Positions 1 to 8,675 of a DNA stretch of 64,000 nt are shown piece after piece. The translations under genes were made by a program, and so were the position numbers. Source of the DNA: Brevibacterium senegalense (GTDB taxonomy: Bacteria; Actinomycetota; Actinomycetes; Actinomycetales; Brevibacteriaceae). Location of the stretch: NCBI RefSeq assembly GCF_000285835.1, contig NZ_HE978601.1:193827-257826 (forward strand), written 5' to 3'. The notes beneath the pieces were generated by a model. That model was not told the origin of the DNA. It worked only from the letters and a program-made list of their open reading frames with translations, and ran no database searches. Position 1 is the first letter of the stretch, and each line of letters starts with the position of its first letter.

Positions 1-1499
1 CGGCCCACCGTGCGACGCACCGCTGCGGTCGCGCCGCTCGCGGCCTCCCGCCGCCGCTCCAGCGGCTCCGCCCGCCAGGCACCGGAGTCCCGGCGCAGCA
101 GCTCCGCGTCCACGTCGTCGCCCAGACGGGAGACGAGCTCCGGCGCCGAGGCCCCGGCCGGCTGCCCGTCGAGCACCAGTACCCGCGCAGCCCGGTGGGC
201 GCGCGCCAGGTGCGCGACCCGTGGGGCATCGACGGGACCAGACTCGATGGCCGGGTCGAGGTCCAGATCGTGGTCGGCCGTCACGACGACGGGCACCTGG
301 GTGAGGGTCTCCCGCATCCAGGCGACGGCCTCGGCGACGGTGTCCTGCGGCGCGCCCGTGGGGGCGACGAGCAGGGCCGTGGCCGCCCCCTTCCTCTGGG
401 TCCCCAGCGCCGCGGGTGTGCCCGTGGGGTCACCCGCGAACGCGGCGAGGCGGTCGAGGTGGGCCTCGTAGCTGAAGCGCTCGTGGACGGCCCGCAGCCC
501 GCGCTCGCGCTGGGCGGCCAGTGCAGCCGGGTCCGCGCTCAGACGGTCGACGATCCCGGTGACGTCCTGCGGGGACCCGTAGACGCACGCGTCGCCGAAG
601 ACCTGCTCCATCTGCGGCGGGACGATGCAGACGGCGCCGGCGGCCAGTCCCTCCAGCACGACGCGGCCGAAGGCCTCGACGAGCCCGGGGTGGTGGAAGT
701 AGACGAGGAAGTCGATGCCGGCCAGGAACCGCGGCACGGGGACGGAGCCGAAGGGCAGGGACGTCCAGGTCTGCGGCAGGCCGCCCAGGATCTCCTGGGG
801 CGCCTCCGTCCCGCCCAGCACGCGCACCCGGTAGCGCGGGTCGTCCGGGTAGGCGGCCAGCAGGTCCTCGCGGGTGTCCGGCCACTTCGACCAGTGCCCG
901 CGGCTGTGCCGCCCGATGACGGGGGTCTCCCCCACGAGGCCGTCGCGGGGCGTCGCCCAGACGGGCGCGTCGATGATGTTGACCCAGTCCTCGTCCACCA
1001 TCGGCACGTCCCGCCACGACCGGGTGATCGCGGTCCGCACCAGCGGCCCGATCGGCGCCCAGACGGGTGCGTGTCCCAGCGCCCGCTGCGCGTTCCGATG
1101 CACGGTCTCCACGTCGTAGTAGGGCTCCGTCGCCCGGTCGTCGACCGGCACCTGGTTGGCGATCATGACGGTCGAGGAGACCCTGATCCGCGGCAGGTCC
1201 TCCGGGATGGTGCTGAAGAGGGTGGGGTGGCGCACCAGCAGGGTGCGGGCGCGCACGGACTGGTGCGGCAGGATCAGCTCCGCTTTCCCCGCCGCCACGA
1301 CGTCCTGGATGCGCTGCGCGAACGGCCGCCGGCTGCGCTGCACCGGCGAGGGCAGGTGCAGGAGCGCGGTGCGGTAGCCGGCGCGGTGCTGGGCCTCGAT
1401 CTCCTCGACGACGCTGGCGGTCGACCCGCCGGGGAAGCGGCAGTCGGTCGCCATGACGACGTCGAAGTCGTCCGCGCCCCTCTCATACCCGTCGCTCAT
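1..1499 (-). CDS. Glycosyltransferase, GT4-like, 3' end cut by window
   Basis: About 499 codons are visible, starting at an ATG whose ATGA overlaps the stop of the upstream gene, and the frame stays open to the left edge. The N-terminal part contains GRHSRGHWSKWPDT near residue 195, a motif I associate with actinobacterial GT-B enzymes. A GT4-like C-terminal segment follows (FHHPGLVEAFGRVVLEGLAAGAV, residues about 268-290), which holds the E-x7-E type donor-binding signature. Roughly 140 more residues after that form a poorly recognisable extension. It would act at the cytoplasmic face on a nucleotide-sugar donor. It is the last visible gene of a four-gene operon with overlapping ends, so it probably contributes to the same glycan as the upstream GT4 gene. 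The acceptor and sugar are not predictable from the sequence. Confidence 0.75.
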   Translation of the reverse strand, partial: MSDGYERGADDFDVVMATDCRFPGGSTASVVEEIEAQHRAGYRTALLHLPSPVQRSRRPFAQRIQDVVAAGKAELILPHQSVRARTLLVRHPTLFSTIPEDLPRIRVSSTVMIANQVPVDDRATEPYYDVETVHRNAQRALGHAPVWAPIGPLVRTAITRSWRDVPMVDEDWVNIIDAPVWATPRDGLVGETPVIGRHSRGHWSKWPDTREDLLAAYPDDPRYRVRVLGGTEAPQEILGGLPQTWTSLPFGSVPVPRFLAGIDFLVYFHHPGLVEAFGRVVLEGLAAGAVCIVPPQMEQVFGDACVYGSPQDVTGIVDRLSADPAALAAQRERGLRAVHERFSYEAHLDRLAAFAGDPTGTPAALGTQRKGAATALLVAPTGAPQDTVAEAVAWMRETLTQVPVVVTADHDLDLDPAIESGPVDAPRVAHLARAHRAARVLVLDGQPAGASAPELVSRLGDDVDAELLRRDSGAWRAEPLERRREAASGATAAVRRTVG

Positions 1500-1930
1500 C
1501 GTGTCCTCATCCTCTCGTAGACCCGACGGACCGGCGCGATCCGGCGCAGGGCGGTGCGGACGCGGCGTCGCAGGGTGCGGGCCTCGACGGCGGGCACCCG
1601 CCCGATCCAGGCTTGGACGGCGTCCGGCGAGACGTCCGCGACGCGGAGGGTGCGGTGGGCACCCAGGCGGGCCACGGCCTCGGCGGCGGTGGCCCCGTCA
1701 TCCGTCGCGACGTACCGGGCCAGCGACACCGGGGCGGCGTCCAGGTCGTGCAGCGCACCGGCCAGCGCGACGGTCTGCAGCCCGCGCACGTCCGCGTCGA
1801 TGAGGAGGCGGACGAGGGCGGGGTCCAGCTGCACGGGTCCGCCCAGCGACGGCCCCGGAACCAGCAGGACGGTGACAGCCGGCGCCACGGTGATGATCCG
1901 ATCCGCTCGCACGTGCACGTGGGCGCTCAT
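1496..1930 (-). CDS. Hypothetical protein, 144 aa, in glycan operon
   Basis: Not recognised. The ATG start overlaps the stop of the asparagine-synthase-like gene (ATGA) and its own stop overlaps the ATG of the downstream glycosyltransferase, so it is translationally coupled on both sides. This is the strongest evidence that it is real. The protein is about 144 residues: a beta-rich-looking N-terminus (RIITVAPAVTVLLVPGPS), an Ala/Leu-rich middle, and a strongly basic tail (RRRVRTALRRIAPVRRVYERMRTR split around residues 120-144) that could contact membrane or polyphosphate. No signal peptide or transmembrane segment is evident. Its conserved placement between an amidotransferase-like enzyme and a glycosyltransferase suggests an accessory role in the same polymer pathway, but no function can be assigned. 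Confidence 0.7.
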   Translation of the reverse strand: MSAHVHVRADRIITVAPAVTVLLVPGPSLGGPVQLDPALVRLLIDADVRGLQTVALAGALHDLDAAPVSLARYVATDDGATAAEAVARLGAHRTLRVADVSPDAVQAWIGRVPAVEARTLRRRVRTALRRIAPVRRVYERMRTR

Positions 1931-3591
1931 GCCAGCAGCTCCTCGACGCCGGGACCGGTGAGACTCTGGGCGTGGGCCTCGCACCAGAGGTTCAGCATCG
2001 CGAGGCTGCGCAGCAGGTGCTGCGGGCCGGTGCGGCTCAGCAGGCGGCGCCAGTGCGGGGTGCCCTCGTCGGCCAGCCCGTCGACCAGCAGAGCGGCGGC
2101 GGGTCCGTCGAGGACGAGGCGGCGCAGGACGGCGACGGATTCGTCCGCGGTGATGCGGCGCGGGTGGGGGCGCGGCCACGGGACCATGCTCTGCGCGGTG
2201 GGCAGCGCGGCCAGGTCCGGGTCGAACAGGGCCGTCAGCCGCGGGTACAGCGCACCGCCGGCGTGCGCGGCCGCGGGGATGCGCAGGCAGGCCCGGGCGA
2301 CCTCGTCGGCCAGGAACGGGGTGGCGACCGCGTGGGTGCGGGCGACCAGGCCGTACGGCGACTGGCTGATGCCCGGCAGCGTGCGGTTCAGGTAGGCGGT
2401 GAACGTCGCCTCGAACGGGTGGTCCGCGATCTCCGGCCAGTCCGCGTCGAAGGCGTCGAACGAGGCGCGGGTGCGCTCCCGGATGCCGCGCACCGCCTCC
2501 GGCCGCAGCACCTGCTCCGCGCCCTGCAGGTACTTGAGGAGGCCGGCGATCCGGGCGGCGCGGTGGTCTCCCCCGGTGAAGTCGCCGCCCAGCATGAGGC
2601 CGCCGCCCAGACCGTCGAGGACCAGCCCGTCGACGCCCGCGATCCGCGCCAGCACGGGCACGAGCCACACGTGGTAGGACGTCTGGTGGTCGACGGCGTC
2701 GACGAAGCGGCGGAGGTCGGATTCGAACCGGTCGACGCGCGGGACGACGATCGTGTGCTCGAGGCCCAGGCGGTGGGCGACCTGCGCGGCGACCAGCTCC
2801 TCGAGGACGATGCCGGTGTCCGACGAGGTCGTGATCGCCGCGGGCGGGGTGGGAGCGGCGTGCGCGCCGGTCGCATGGGTGGGTGCGACGCGGGAGACCG
2901 CGGCGCCGACGGCGGCGAGGATCCGCGAGTCCCACCCGCCGCTCAGCGTCGACAGGAGCAGGTGGTCCTCCGCCAGGTGGGTGAGGGTCGAGGTGAGCGC
3001 GTCCGCCACATCCTCGATCCGGGCGGTGGAGTCCTCCTGCACATCCAGCCACGGCCATCGCTCGCGCTCGAAGCGGACCGTGCCGTCCTGGACGTGCACG
3101 GACTCCCACGGGCGCAGGCGACGGACTCCCGCGACCGTCGTCCTCCCGTTCAGAGGTGCGCCGGCGGCCAGGACATCCGCCCACGCGTCCCAGTCCCCCC
3201 GCACCGGTGCGCCCGCGGTGAGCGCGAACAGCCGGCTGGAGAAGCGGGCGGAGTCGCCGTCGTCCGCGACGTAGACCGGCACGGCGCCGGAGATCCCGCT
3301 CAGCAGCTCCTCGCCGTCCCGCGTGCGGCGGACGACGAGGGCGTCGGCCCGGCGTGCCGTGTCCGCGTCCCTCAGATGGGAGCTGTGAAGCGTGCGCGGG
3401 GCCCAGGCGAGGGTCGAGGCGTCGAGGCGCACGGTGGGGCCGTGCACGCGGGGGCCGTGGAGGCCGGGGTCCCGCGAGTCGGGGCCGTCCGGTGCAGCGG
3501 GTCCCCCGTCCGCACCCAGCGCGCCCACGACGTCCCGCACGTGCGGGTCCGACGCCGCCGGTGCGGCCGGGTGCGTGCCGTCGGCACTCAC
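1927..3591 (-). CDS. Asparagine synthase-like protein (degenerate glutaminase half)
   Basis: A 554-residue protein with a GTG start overlapping the upstream stop (GTGA). The C-terminal half carries the ATP-pyrophosphatase PP-loop STLSGGWDSRI (about residue 222), typical of AsnB-type synthetase domains that adenylate a carboxylate for amidation. The N-terminal half resembles only the distal part of a class II glutaminase (SGAVPVYVADDGDSARFSSRLFAL) and lacks the N-terminal catalytic Cys at position 2, so glutamine hydrolysis in cis looks unlikely. The family is known from asparagine synthesis, lasso peptide cyclisation and amidation of uronic acids in polysaccharides. Placement between two glycosyltransferases, opposite a nucleotide-sugar 6-dehydrogenase, makes sugar-carboxylate amidation the most attractive inference. 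True asparagine synthesis seems less likely. Confidence 0.75.
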   Translation of the reverse strand: MSADGTHPAAPAASDPHVRDVVGALGADGGPAAPDGPDSRDPGLHGPRVHGPTVRLDASTLAWAPRTLHSSHLRDADTARRADALVVRRTRDGEELLSGISGAVPVYVADDGDSARFSSRLFALTAGAPVRGDWDAWADVLAAGAPLNGRTTVAGVRRLRPWESVHVQDGTVRFERERWPWLDVQEDSTARIEDVADALTSTLTHLAEDHLLLSTLSGGWDSRILAAVGAAVSRVAPTHATGAHAAPTPPAAITTSSDTGIVLEELVAAQVAHRLGLEHTIVVPRVDRFESDLRRFVDAVDHQTSYHVWLVPVLARIAGVDGLVLDGLGGGLMLGGDFTGGDHRAARIAGLLKYLQGAEQVLRPEAVRGIRERTRASFDAFDADWPEIADHPFEATFTAYLNRTLPGISQSPYGLVARTHAVATPFLADEVARACLRIPAAAHAGGALYPRLTALFDPDLAALPTAQSMVPWPRPHPRRITADESVAVLRRLVLDGPAAALLVDGLADEGTPHWRRLLSRTGPQHLLRSLAMLNLWCEAHAQSLTGPGVEELLA

Positions 3592-4757
3592 ACGCGGGTC
3601 CTTCCCCGACCGCGTCCCATCACCCGCTTGGCGGTCGAACTCACCCGGCGGCGCTTCGCCAGGTCGAGCATCCGCGCGTCGTCGATCGCACGGACGAAGT
3701 CGTGCGCGTCCACGTTCCAGTTCAGGTGGGTCCGTGCGTAGTCGTAGCCGCTGCGACCCAGGCGCACGCGCTCCGCGCGGTCCTCCCGCCACCGGCGGAC
3801 GACGGACGCCGCGGCGTCCACGTCGCCGAAGGGCACGACCGCACCGCAGTCCGCGTGCTCGACCAGTTCCTTGGGTGCCCAGTTGGGCGTCGTGATGGTC
3901 GGCAGTCCGTGGGACATGTACTCGATGATCTTGGTGGGCTGCGAGTTCGTGTAGTTGGGTTCGTCGTGCAGCAGGCTCACGCCCGCGAGCGCGCCGCGCA
4001 GCCTGGCCAGCGCCTGGTCGTTGGGCAGGAAGCCGCGCCAGTCCACGATCCCCTCGTCCGCAGCGGCGCGCAGCTCGTCCTCGATGTCGCGCTCCGCCGG
4101 GCCGATGATCTCGACCGTCACCTCCGGGACGCGGCGGGCCAGCTCGATGAGCTCCGCACCCCCGCGCGGTCGCGTGAGCTTGCCCAGGTAGACGACGCGG
4201 TCGTCCCCCGGATCCGCGGGCTCCTCCTCCGGCACCCGAACGGAGTTGGGGACCACGGGATGGATGCGGGTGAACCGGTCGCGGTAGCCGTGCTCCGCCA
4301 GCAGCAGGCGGAAGTTGATCTCCGCATACTGCTCTGCCGCGACCGCCCCGGCGCTCAGGATGGGACGCACGCCGAGCGGCGCCCAGTCGCGCATGTGCAG
4401 TGCGGAGGCGGTGTCCTCGTGGACGTCCCAGATGATCGTCGCCCGCCGGCGCGGCAGCGCGACGACGGACAGGAGCAGATCCGGGTCGTGGATGAGGATG
4501 ACGTCGACGCTGCGGGACATCGAGCTCAGCAGCGTGCGGGCGGTCCGGATCGCACTGAGGCGGCGCTTGCCCCGCGCCCGCGGCAGGTCGATCCCCCACA
4601 CGCCCTCCGGCGGCATCCGGCCGAAGGCCCTGAAGGGCGCCGCGTACGCGACCTCGTGCCCCGCATCGATGAGTGCCGGCAGCTGCCGGTGACGGATCCT
4701 CGCGTCCTCGGGATCGTGCACGACGGTCGCGACCAGAATGCGGAGGGGTGGAGCCAT
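3588..4757 (-). CDS. Glycosyltransferase family 4 protein
   Basis: A 389-residue GT-B enzyme. The N-terminal Rossmann-like half begins LRILVATVVHDPEDARIRHR, and HDPDLLLS and DVHED follow, as in GT4 enzymes. The C-terminal half has VYLGKLTRPRGG (about residue 205) and the donor-site segment PTKIIEYMSHGLPTITT (about residues 288-305), where the Glu is the GT4 sugar-nucleotide contact. No signal or membrane segment is seen. It is the first gene of a four-gene operon and its stop overlaps the GTG of the asparagine-synthase-like gene. ATG is preferred because a -10-like TACACT lies 7 bases before it on this strand and no Shine-Dalgarno sequence is present, which suggests a leaderless mRNA. Confidence 0.85.
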   Translation of the reverse strand: MAPPLRILVATVVHDPEDARIRHRQLPALIDAGHEVAYAAPFRAFGRMPPEGVWGIDLPRARGKRRLSAIRTARTLLSSMSRSVDVILIHDPDLLLSVVALPRRRATIIWDVHEDTASALHMRDWAPLGVRPILSAGAVAAEQYAEINFRLLLAEHGYRDRFTRIHPVVPNSVRVPEEEPADPGDDRVVYLGKLTRPRGGAELIELARRVPEVTVEIIGPAERDIEDELRAAADEGIVDWRGFLPNDQALARLRGALAGVSLLHDEPNYTNSQPTKIIEYMSHGLPTITTPNWAPKELVEHADCGAVVPFGDVDAAASVVRRWREDRAERVRLGRSGYDYARTHLNWNVDAHDFVRAIDDARMLDLAKRRRVSSTAKRVMGRGRGRTRV

Positions 4758-4764
4758 GGTTGGT

Positions 4765-4770
4765 AGTGTA
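4765..4770 (-). promoter_or_regulatory. Candidate -10 box of the GT4 operon (leaderless)
   Basis: TACACT on the minus strand ends 7 bases before the ATG at 4757. There is no purine-rich Shine-Dalgarno site in between, so the mRNA would begin at or next to the start codon. No clear -35 is visible. Confidence 0.45.
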
Positions 4771-4847
4771 CTGACCGACCTGCAGCCGGGAGAACGCTCG
4801 CGACGCGTCGCGCGCCGCGGCCCTCCCCTCACCCCGGAGGAGCCGTC

Positions 4848-6110
4848 ATGGCCGTGGACGCCGTCGTCATGGGACTGGGGTACGTGGGGATGCCGCTCGT
4901 GCACGCCGCGGTCCGGGCGGGACTCGAGGTCGTCGGATTCGACGTGTCGCACGCCGTTGTCGACGGGCTCATGGACTCCCGCTCCCACATCGACGACCTG
5001 ACTGACGCGGACATCGCGGAGATCCGCGAGCGGGGCTTCCGCGCGACGACGGACGATGCGGTGCTGGCGCAGGCGGACGCGATCGTCATCTGCGTGCCCA
5101 CCCCGCTGGACGACGACAGCCGCCCCAACGTGGGCGCGGTCGAGGCCGCCACCCGCGCGATCGCCGCGCGGCTGACCCCCGGCACCCTCGTCGTCCTCGA
5201 GTCGACGACGTACCCCGGCACCACGGAGGAGCTGGTGCAGCCGATCCTCGAGGAGGCCAGCGGCCTGCGCGCGGGCGTCGACTTCCACCTCGCGTTCTCC
5301 CCCGAGCGCATCGACCCGGGCAACCCCACGTACGGCCTCGTCAACACTCCGAAGGTGGTGGGCGGCATCACCCCCGCCGGCACGCAGCGGGCGCGGGAGT
5401 TCTACGGCCGCTTCATCGAGACGACGGTCGCGGCGAAGGGCACCCGCGAGGCGGAGACCGCGAAGCTGCTGGAGAACACGTACCGCCATGTGAATATCGC
5501 CCTGGTCAACGAGATGGCGCAGTTCTGCCACGAGCTGGGCATCGACCTGTGGAACGCGATCGACATGGCGGGCACCAAGCCGTTCGGCTTCCAGGCGTTC
5601 TACCCCGGACCCGGGGTGGGCGGCCACTGCATCCCGATCGATCCCAACTACCTCTCCTACAACGTGAAGTCCCGCCTGGGCTACCCGTTCCGCTTCGTCG
5701 AGCTGGCGCAGGAGATCAACTCGTCGATGCCCGCGTACGTGGTGCGCCGCGTGCAGGACATGCTGAACGACGATGCGAAGGCGCTGCGCGGTGCCCGGGT
5801 CCTGCTGCTGGGCGTCACGTACAAGCCCGACATCTCCGACCGGCGCGAATCCCCCGCGGTCCCGCTGGCGGAGGCGCTGCTGGAGCACGGCGCGGACCTG
5901 TCCTACCACGACCCGGCGATCGAGCAGTGGACCGTCGCAGGCGTCGAGGTCCCCCGCGTCGAGGACGCGCTGACGGCCGCGCCCCAGGCGGACATCGTGG
6001 TCGTCGTCCAGAACCACCGCGGCTACGACATCGACGCGATCGCGGGCGTCTCCCAGCGGTTCCTCGACACGAAGGGGAAGGTCACCGTCGACGGCGCCCA
6101 GCGCCTCTGA
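4848..6110 (+). CDS. Nucleotide sugar 6-dehydrogenase (UDP-HexNAc dehydrogenase, WbpA/WecC family)
   Basis: A 420-residue UDP-glucose/GDP-mannose dehydrogenase family protein that oxidises C6 of a UDP-HexNAc to a uronic acid using two NAD+. The N-terminal NAD-binding motif is GLGYVGMP (residues 7-14). The central domain has AFSPERIDPGN and VNTPKVVGG, and the catalytic Cys lies in GPGVGGHCIPIDPNY (about residue 262). A C-terminal UDP-binding domain carries LLGVTYKPDISDRRESP. The segment around the Cys and the SPERIDPGN loop look more like UDP-GlcNAc than UDP-glucose dehydrogenases, so a UDP-GlcNAcA or UDP-ManNAcA product is inferred. GGAGGAG precedes the ATG by about 6 bases. It is divergent from the glycosyltransferase/amidotransferase operon and likely supplies its uronate donor. 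Confidence 0.88.
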   Translation: MAVDAVVMGLGYVGMPLVHAAVRAGLEVVGFDVSHAVVDGLMDSRSHIDDLTDADIAEIRERGFRATTDDAVLAQADAIVICVPTPLDDDSRPNVGAVEAATRAIAARLTPGTLVVLESTTYPGTTEELVQPILEEASGLRAGVDFHLAFSPERIDPGNPTYGLVNTPKVVGGITPAGTQRAREFYGRFIETTVAAKGTREAETAKLLENTYRHVNIALVNEMAQFCHELGIDLWNAIDMAGTKPFGFQAFYPGPGVGGHCIPIDPNYLSYNVKSRLGYPFRFVELAQEINSSMPAYVVRRVQDMLNDDAKALRGARVLLLGVTYKPDISDRRESPAVPLAEALLEHGADLSYHDPAIEQWTVAGVEVPRVEDALTAAPQADIVVVVQNHRGYDIDAIAGVSQRFLDTKGKVTVDGAQRL

Positions 6111-6188
6111 CGGCAGGACCGGGCCCGAGGCCGCACACGGTCCGCACGGCCGGCACCCGGCCGCCCGGCGGAGTCCGGGGCCCCGGGG

Positions 6189-6752
6189 TCAGCGGGCGGT
6201 CCGGTCGAAGCCGTCGGTGACGACGACCTCGGCGGCGGGGTCCTCCTCACCGCGGTCGGGGAACACCCACGTGCGGTAGGCCCAGAAGCGGAACACCATG
6301 GCGAGGCCGATGCCCACGACGTTGGTGGAGATGTTGTAGGACAGCGGGTCGTGGAGGCCAAGCAGGTACCAGGTGACGCCCAGCGGCGCGACGACGATGA
6401 CCATGCCGATGAGGTTGACGACGACGAACTTCCAGATGCCCGAGAGGGCGGAGCCGGAGTCGCGCTGCCCGTAGGTGAGGAACCGGTTGCCCACCCACGC
6501 GACGGCCATCGAGACGATGGTCGAGACGATCTTCGCCTTGACGGGGCTGGCGACCAGCAGCGCCGGGATGCCCAGGAAACCGAAGAGCAGCAGGTTCGAC
6601 AGGCCCACGTCGACCAGGTAGGCCACGCCGCCCACGGACAGGAACGACAGGACCTCGCGGAAGAGGCGGCGCCGGTTCGCCCAGTGCTTCGACCACGCGT
6701 CGCGCAGCCGTGGCCTCGGGGCGGCCGAGTCGTCTCGTCGCCGTTCCAACAT
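6189..6752 (-). CDS. GtrA family membrane protein
   Basis: A 187-residue protein with four hydrophobic helices typical of GtrA/DPMS-like flippase-associated proteins: VLSFLSVGGVAYLVDVGLSNLLLF, VSTIVSMAVAWVGNRFLTY, FVVVNLIGMVIVVAPLG, and a last helix ending FRFWAYRTWVFPD. The NRFLTY and FRFWAYRTWVF signatures are the family hallmarks. Members help present polyprenyl-phosphate-linked sugars across the membrane during wall or lipopolysaccharide glycosylation. The ATG at 6752 is chosen because AGAGGA lies a few bases upstream. A longer reading frame exists but starts far from the conserved core. It is convergent with the dehydrogenase gene and may belong functionally with the neighbouring glycosyltransferases. 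Confidence 0.85.
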   Translation of the reverse strand: MLERRRDDSAAPRPRLRDAWSKHWANRRRLFREVLSFLSVGGVAYLVDVGLSNLLLFGFLGIPALLVASPVKAKIVSTIVSMAVAWVGNRFLTYGQRDSGSALSGIWKFVVVNLIGMVIVVAPLGVTWYLLGLHDPLSYNISTNVVGIGLAMVFRFWAYRTWVFPDRGEEDPAAEVVVTDGFDRTAR

Positions 6753-6894
6753 CCCAGTCCTCTGTCGTCGTCCCGCTCGTGGCCGCAGTCCCTGCGGTGA
6801 GCGCGTACCGGAGCACTCTACGCGCCCGGGCTTGGGAGACGAACCGGGCGCGCGCGGACTCAGCGGCTGTTCGGACTCCATTCACCCGGCCGGC

Positions 6895-8616
6895 TCAGAA
6901 GAGTCCCGTGATGCTCCCGTCGTCCGTCACGTCGATGCGGTGGGCGGCGGGGTCCTTGGGCAGGCCCGGCATCGTCATGATGTCACCGCAGATGACGACG
7001 ATGAAGCCTGCACCCGCTGACAGGCGCACATCGCGCACTGTGAGCTCATGGCCCACCGGCGCACCGCGCAGCGAGGGGTCGGAACTGAGCGAGTACTGCG
7101 TCTTCGCGATGCAGACCGGCAGGTCGCCGTAGCCCTCCTGCACGTACTGGTCGAGGGTGCGGCGCACGGCGGCGGGGATCTGGACAGAGCCGGCGCGGTA
7201 GACCGTCGTGGCGAGGGCCTTGATCTTCTCTGCGGGGTGTGCGGTGAGCTCGTAGGGGTGGCGCGGTCCGCCTCCGCTTGCGGTGCTCCGCTCCTCTGCC
7301 GCCGCGATGACGGCGTCGGCCAGGTCGAGCGCGCCTGCGCCGCCGTGCGCCCAGTGCTCGGCAGAGACGGCGCGGACGCCCTGCTGCGCGAGGTGCGCGA
7401 TGGCGGCCTCGACCTCGGCGTCAGTGTCGGACGGGAACCGGTTGAGGCTCACGACCGCGGTGAGGCCGTACACGTCGCGCAGCACGGACAGGTGGTGCTC
7501 GAGGTTGGGCATTCCCGCGAGCATCGCCTCGACGTTCTCCTCCTCCAGTGCCTCCTTCTCGATGCCGCCGTGGTACTTGAGCGCGCGGACGGTGCCCACG
7601 ACGCAGACGAGGTCCGGCCACAGGCCGGTCGCGCGGCACTTGATGTCGAGGAACTTCTCCGCGCCCAGGTCCGCTCCGAAGCCGGCCTCCGTGATCGCCC
7701 AGTCACCCAGGGCGAGCGCGGACCGGGTGGCGAGCGCGCTGTTGCAGCCGTGGGCGATGTTGGCGAAGGGCCCGCCGTGGATGAACGCGGGTGTGTGCTC
7801 GAGGGTCTGGACGAGGTTGGGCGACAGTGCGTCACGCAGCAGTGCCGTCATCGCGCCAGCCGCGCCGATGTCATCGACCGTGACCGGCGTGCGGTCACGG
7901 GTGTGGGCGACGACGATGCGGGCCAGGCGGGCCCGCAGGTCCGCCACACTGGTGGACAGGCAGAACACCGCCATGACCTCGCTGGCGACGACGATGTCGA
8001 AGTGGTCCTCGCGCGGCACGCCGCCATTCAGCCCGCCCAGGCCGATCGTCGTGTTCCGCAGCGCGCGGTCGTTCAGGTCCATGACGCGGTGGATGTGGAT
8101 CCGACGGGGGTCGATGTCCAGCGCGTTGCCGTGATCGATGTGGTTGTCCAGCATCGTCGCGGCCAGGTTGTTCGCCAGCGCGATCGCGTTGAAGTCGCCC
8201 GTGAAGTGGAGGTTGATGTCCTCCATGGGGACGACCTGCGCGTGCCCGCCGCCCGCGGCACCGCCCTTCATCCCGAAGACGGGCCCCAGACTGGGCTCGC
8301 GCAGAGCGAGGACGGCCTGTCCCGTAGGGGCCTCACCGGCGACGATCCGGCGGCGGTTGCGCTCGTTGAGCCCGTCCGCCAGGCCGATGCTGGTCGTCGT
8401 CTTCCCCTCCCCCGCCGGGGTGGGGCTCATCGCGGTGACGAGGATGAGCCTGCCGGGCGTCGTGTCCGCCTCGAGGCGCTCGAGGACGGCGACCGGCACC
8501 TTCGCCTTCGTCCAGCCATACGGAATGAGGTCGTCGGTGCTCAGTCCCACCGTGTCCGCGATATCAGTGATCCGCTTCAGCGTCGCTGCCTGGGCGATCT
8601 CCAGATCGATGCTCAT
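6895..8616 (-). CDS. fhs: Formate--tetrahydrofolate ligase
   Basis: A 573-residue cytosolic enzyme that makes 10-formyl-THF from formate, ATP and THF in one-carbon metabolism. The P-loop-like TPAGEGKTTT motif is at residues 66-75. EPSLGPVFGMKGGAAGGGHAQV (about residues 107-128) and the long conserved stretch HIDHGNALDIDPRRIHIHRVMDLNDRALR are diagnostic. The C-terminus ends with the standard GDIMTMPGLPKDPAAHRIDV. Length is normal for the family (about 555-575). The gene stands alone between gtrA and galE, with no fold partner such as folD beside it, so it looks like housekeeping metabolism inserted in a surface-polymer neighbourhood. CACAAT lies 6 bases before the ATG, consistent with leaderless transcription. 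Confidence 0.96.
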   Translation of the reverse strand: MSIDLEIAQAATLKRITDIADTVGLSTDDLIPYGWTKAKVPVAVLERLEADTTPGRLILVTAMSPTPAGEGKTTTSIGLADGLNERNRRRIVAGEAPTGQAVLALREPSLGPVFGMKGGAAGGGHAQVVPMEDINLHFTGDFNAIALANNLAATMLDNHIDHGNALDIDPRRIHIHRVMDLNDRALRNTTIGLGGLNGGVPREDHFDIVVASEVMAVFCLSTSVADLRARLARIVVAHTRDRTPVTVDDIGAAGAMTALLRDALSPNLVQTLEHTPAFIHGGPFANIAHGCNSALATRSALALGDWAITEAGFGADLGAEKFLDIKCRATGLWPDLVCVVGTVRALKYHGGIEKEALEEENVEAMLAGMPNLEHHLSVLRDVYGLTAVVSLNRFPSDTDAEVEAAIAHLAQQGVRAVSAEHWAHGGAGALDLADAVIAAAEERSTASGGGPRHPYELTAHPAEKIKALATTVYRAGSVQIPAAVRRTLDQYVQEGYGDLPVCIAKTQYSLSSDPSLRGAPVGHELTVRDVRLSAGAGFIVVICGDIMTMPGLPKDPAAHRIDVTDDGSITGLF

Positions 8617-8622
8617 GAGGCC

Positions 8623-8628
8623 ATTGTG
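8623..8628 (-). promoter_or_regulatory. Candidate -10 box of fhs (leaderless)
   Basis: CACAAT on the minus strand is followed by six bases and then the ATG at 8616, the same geometry as at several other genes here. The first position deviates from TANNNT. Confidence 0.35.
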
Positions 8629-8675
8629 CCCGAGGACATGCGCGAGCGGAGGGAAGACAGGGCCAGGTCACGCGC

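Noticed and set aside
1972-3741. Long plus-strand frame across the AsnB-like gene
   Set aside because: Arg/Gly/Val-rich sequence typical of high-GC antisense frames, with no domain and no ribosome site.
3588-6017. Very long minus-strand open frame opposite the nucleotide-sugar dehydrogenase
   Set aside because: Upstream of 4757 it is the antisense of a well-conserved gene. The real protein starts at 4757, where the GT4 fold begins.
6111-6188. Hairpin terminator between the dehydrogenase gene and gtrA
   Set aside because: Only short, overlapping GC-rich stems are possible here. None stands out from background in such GC-rich sequence.
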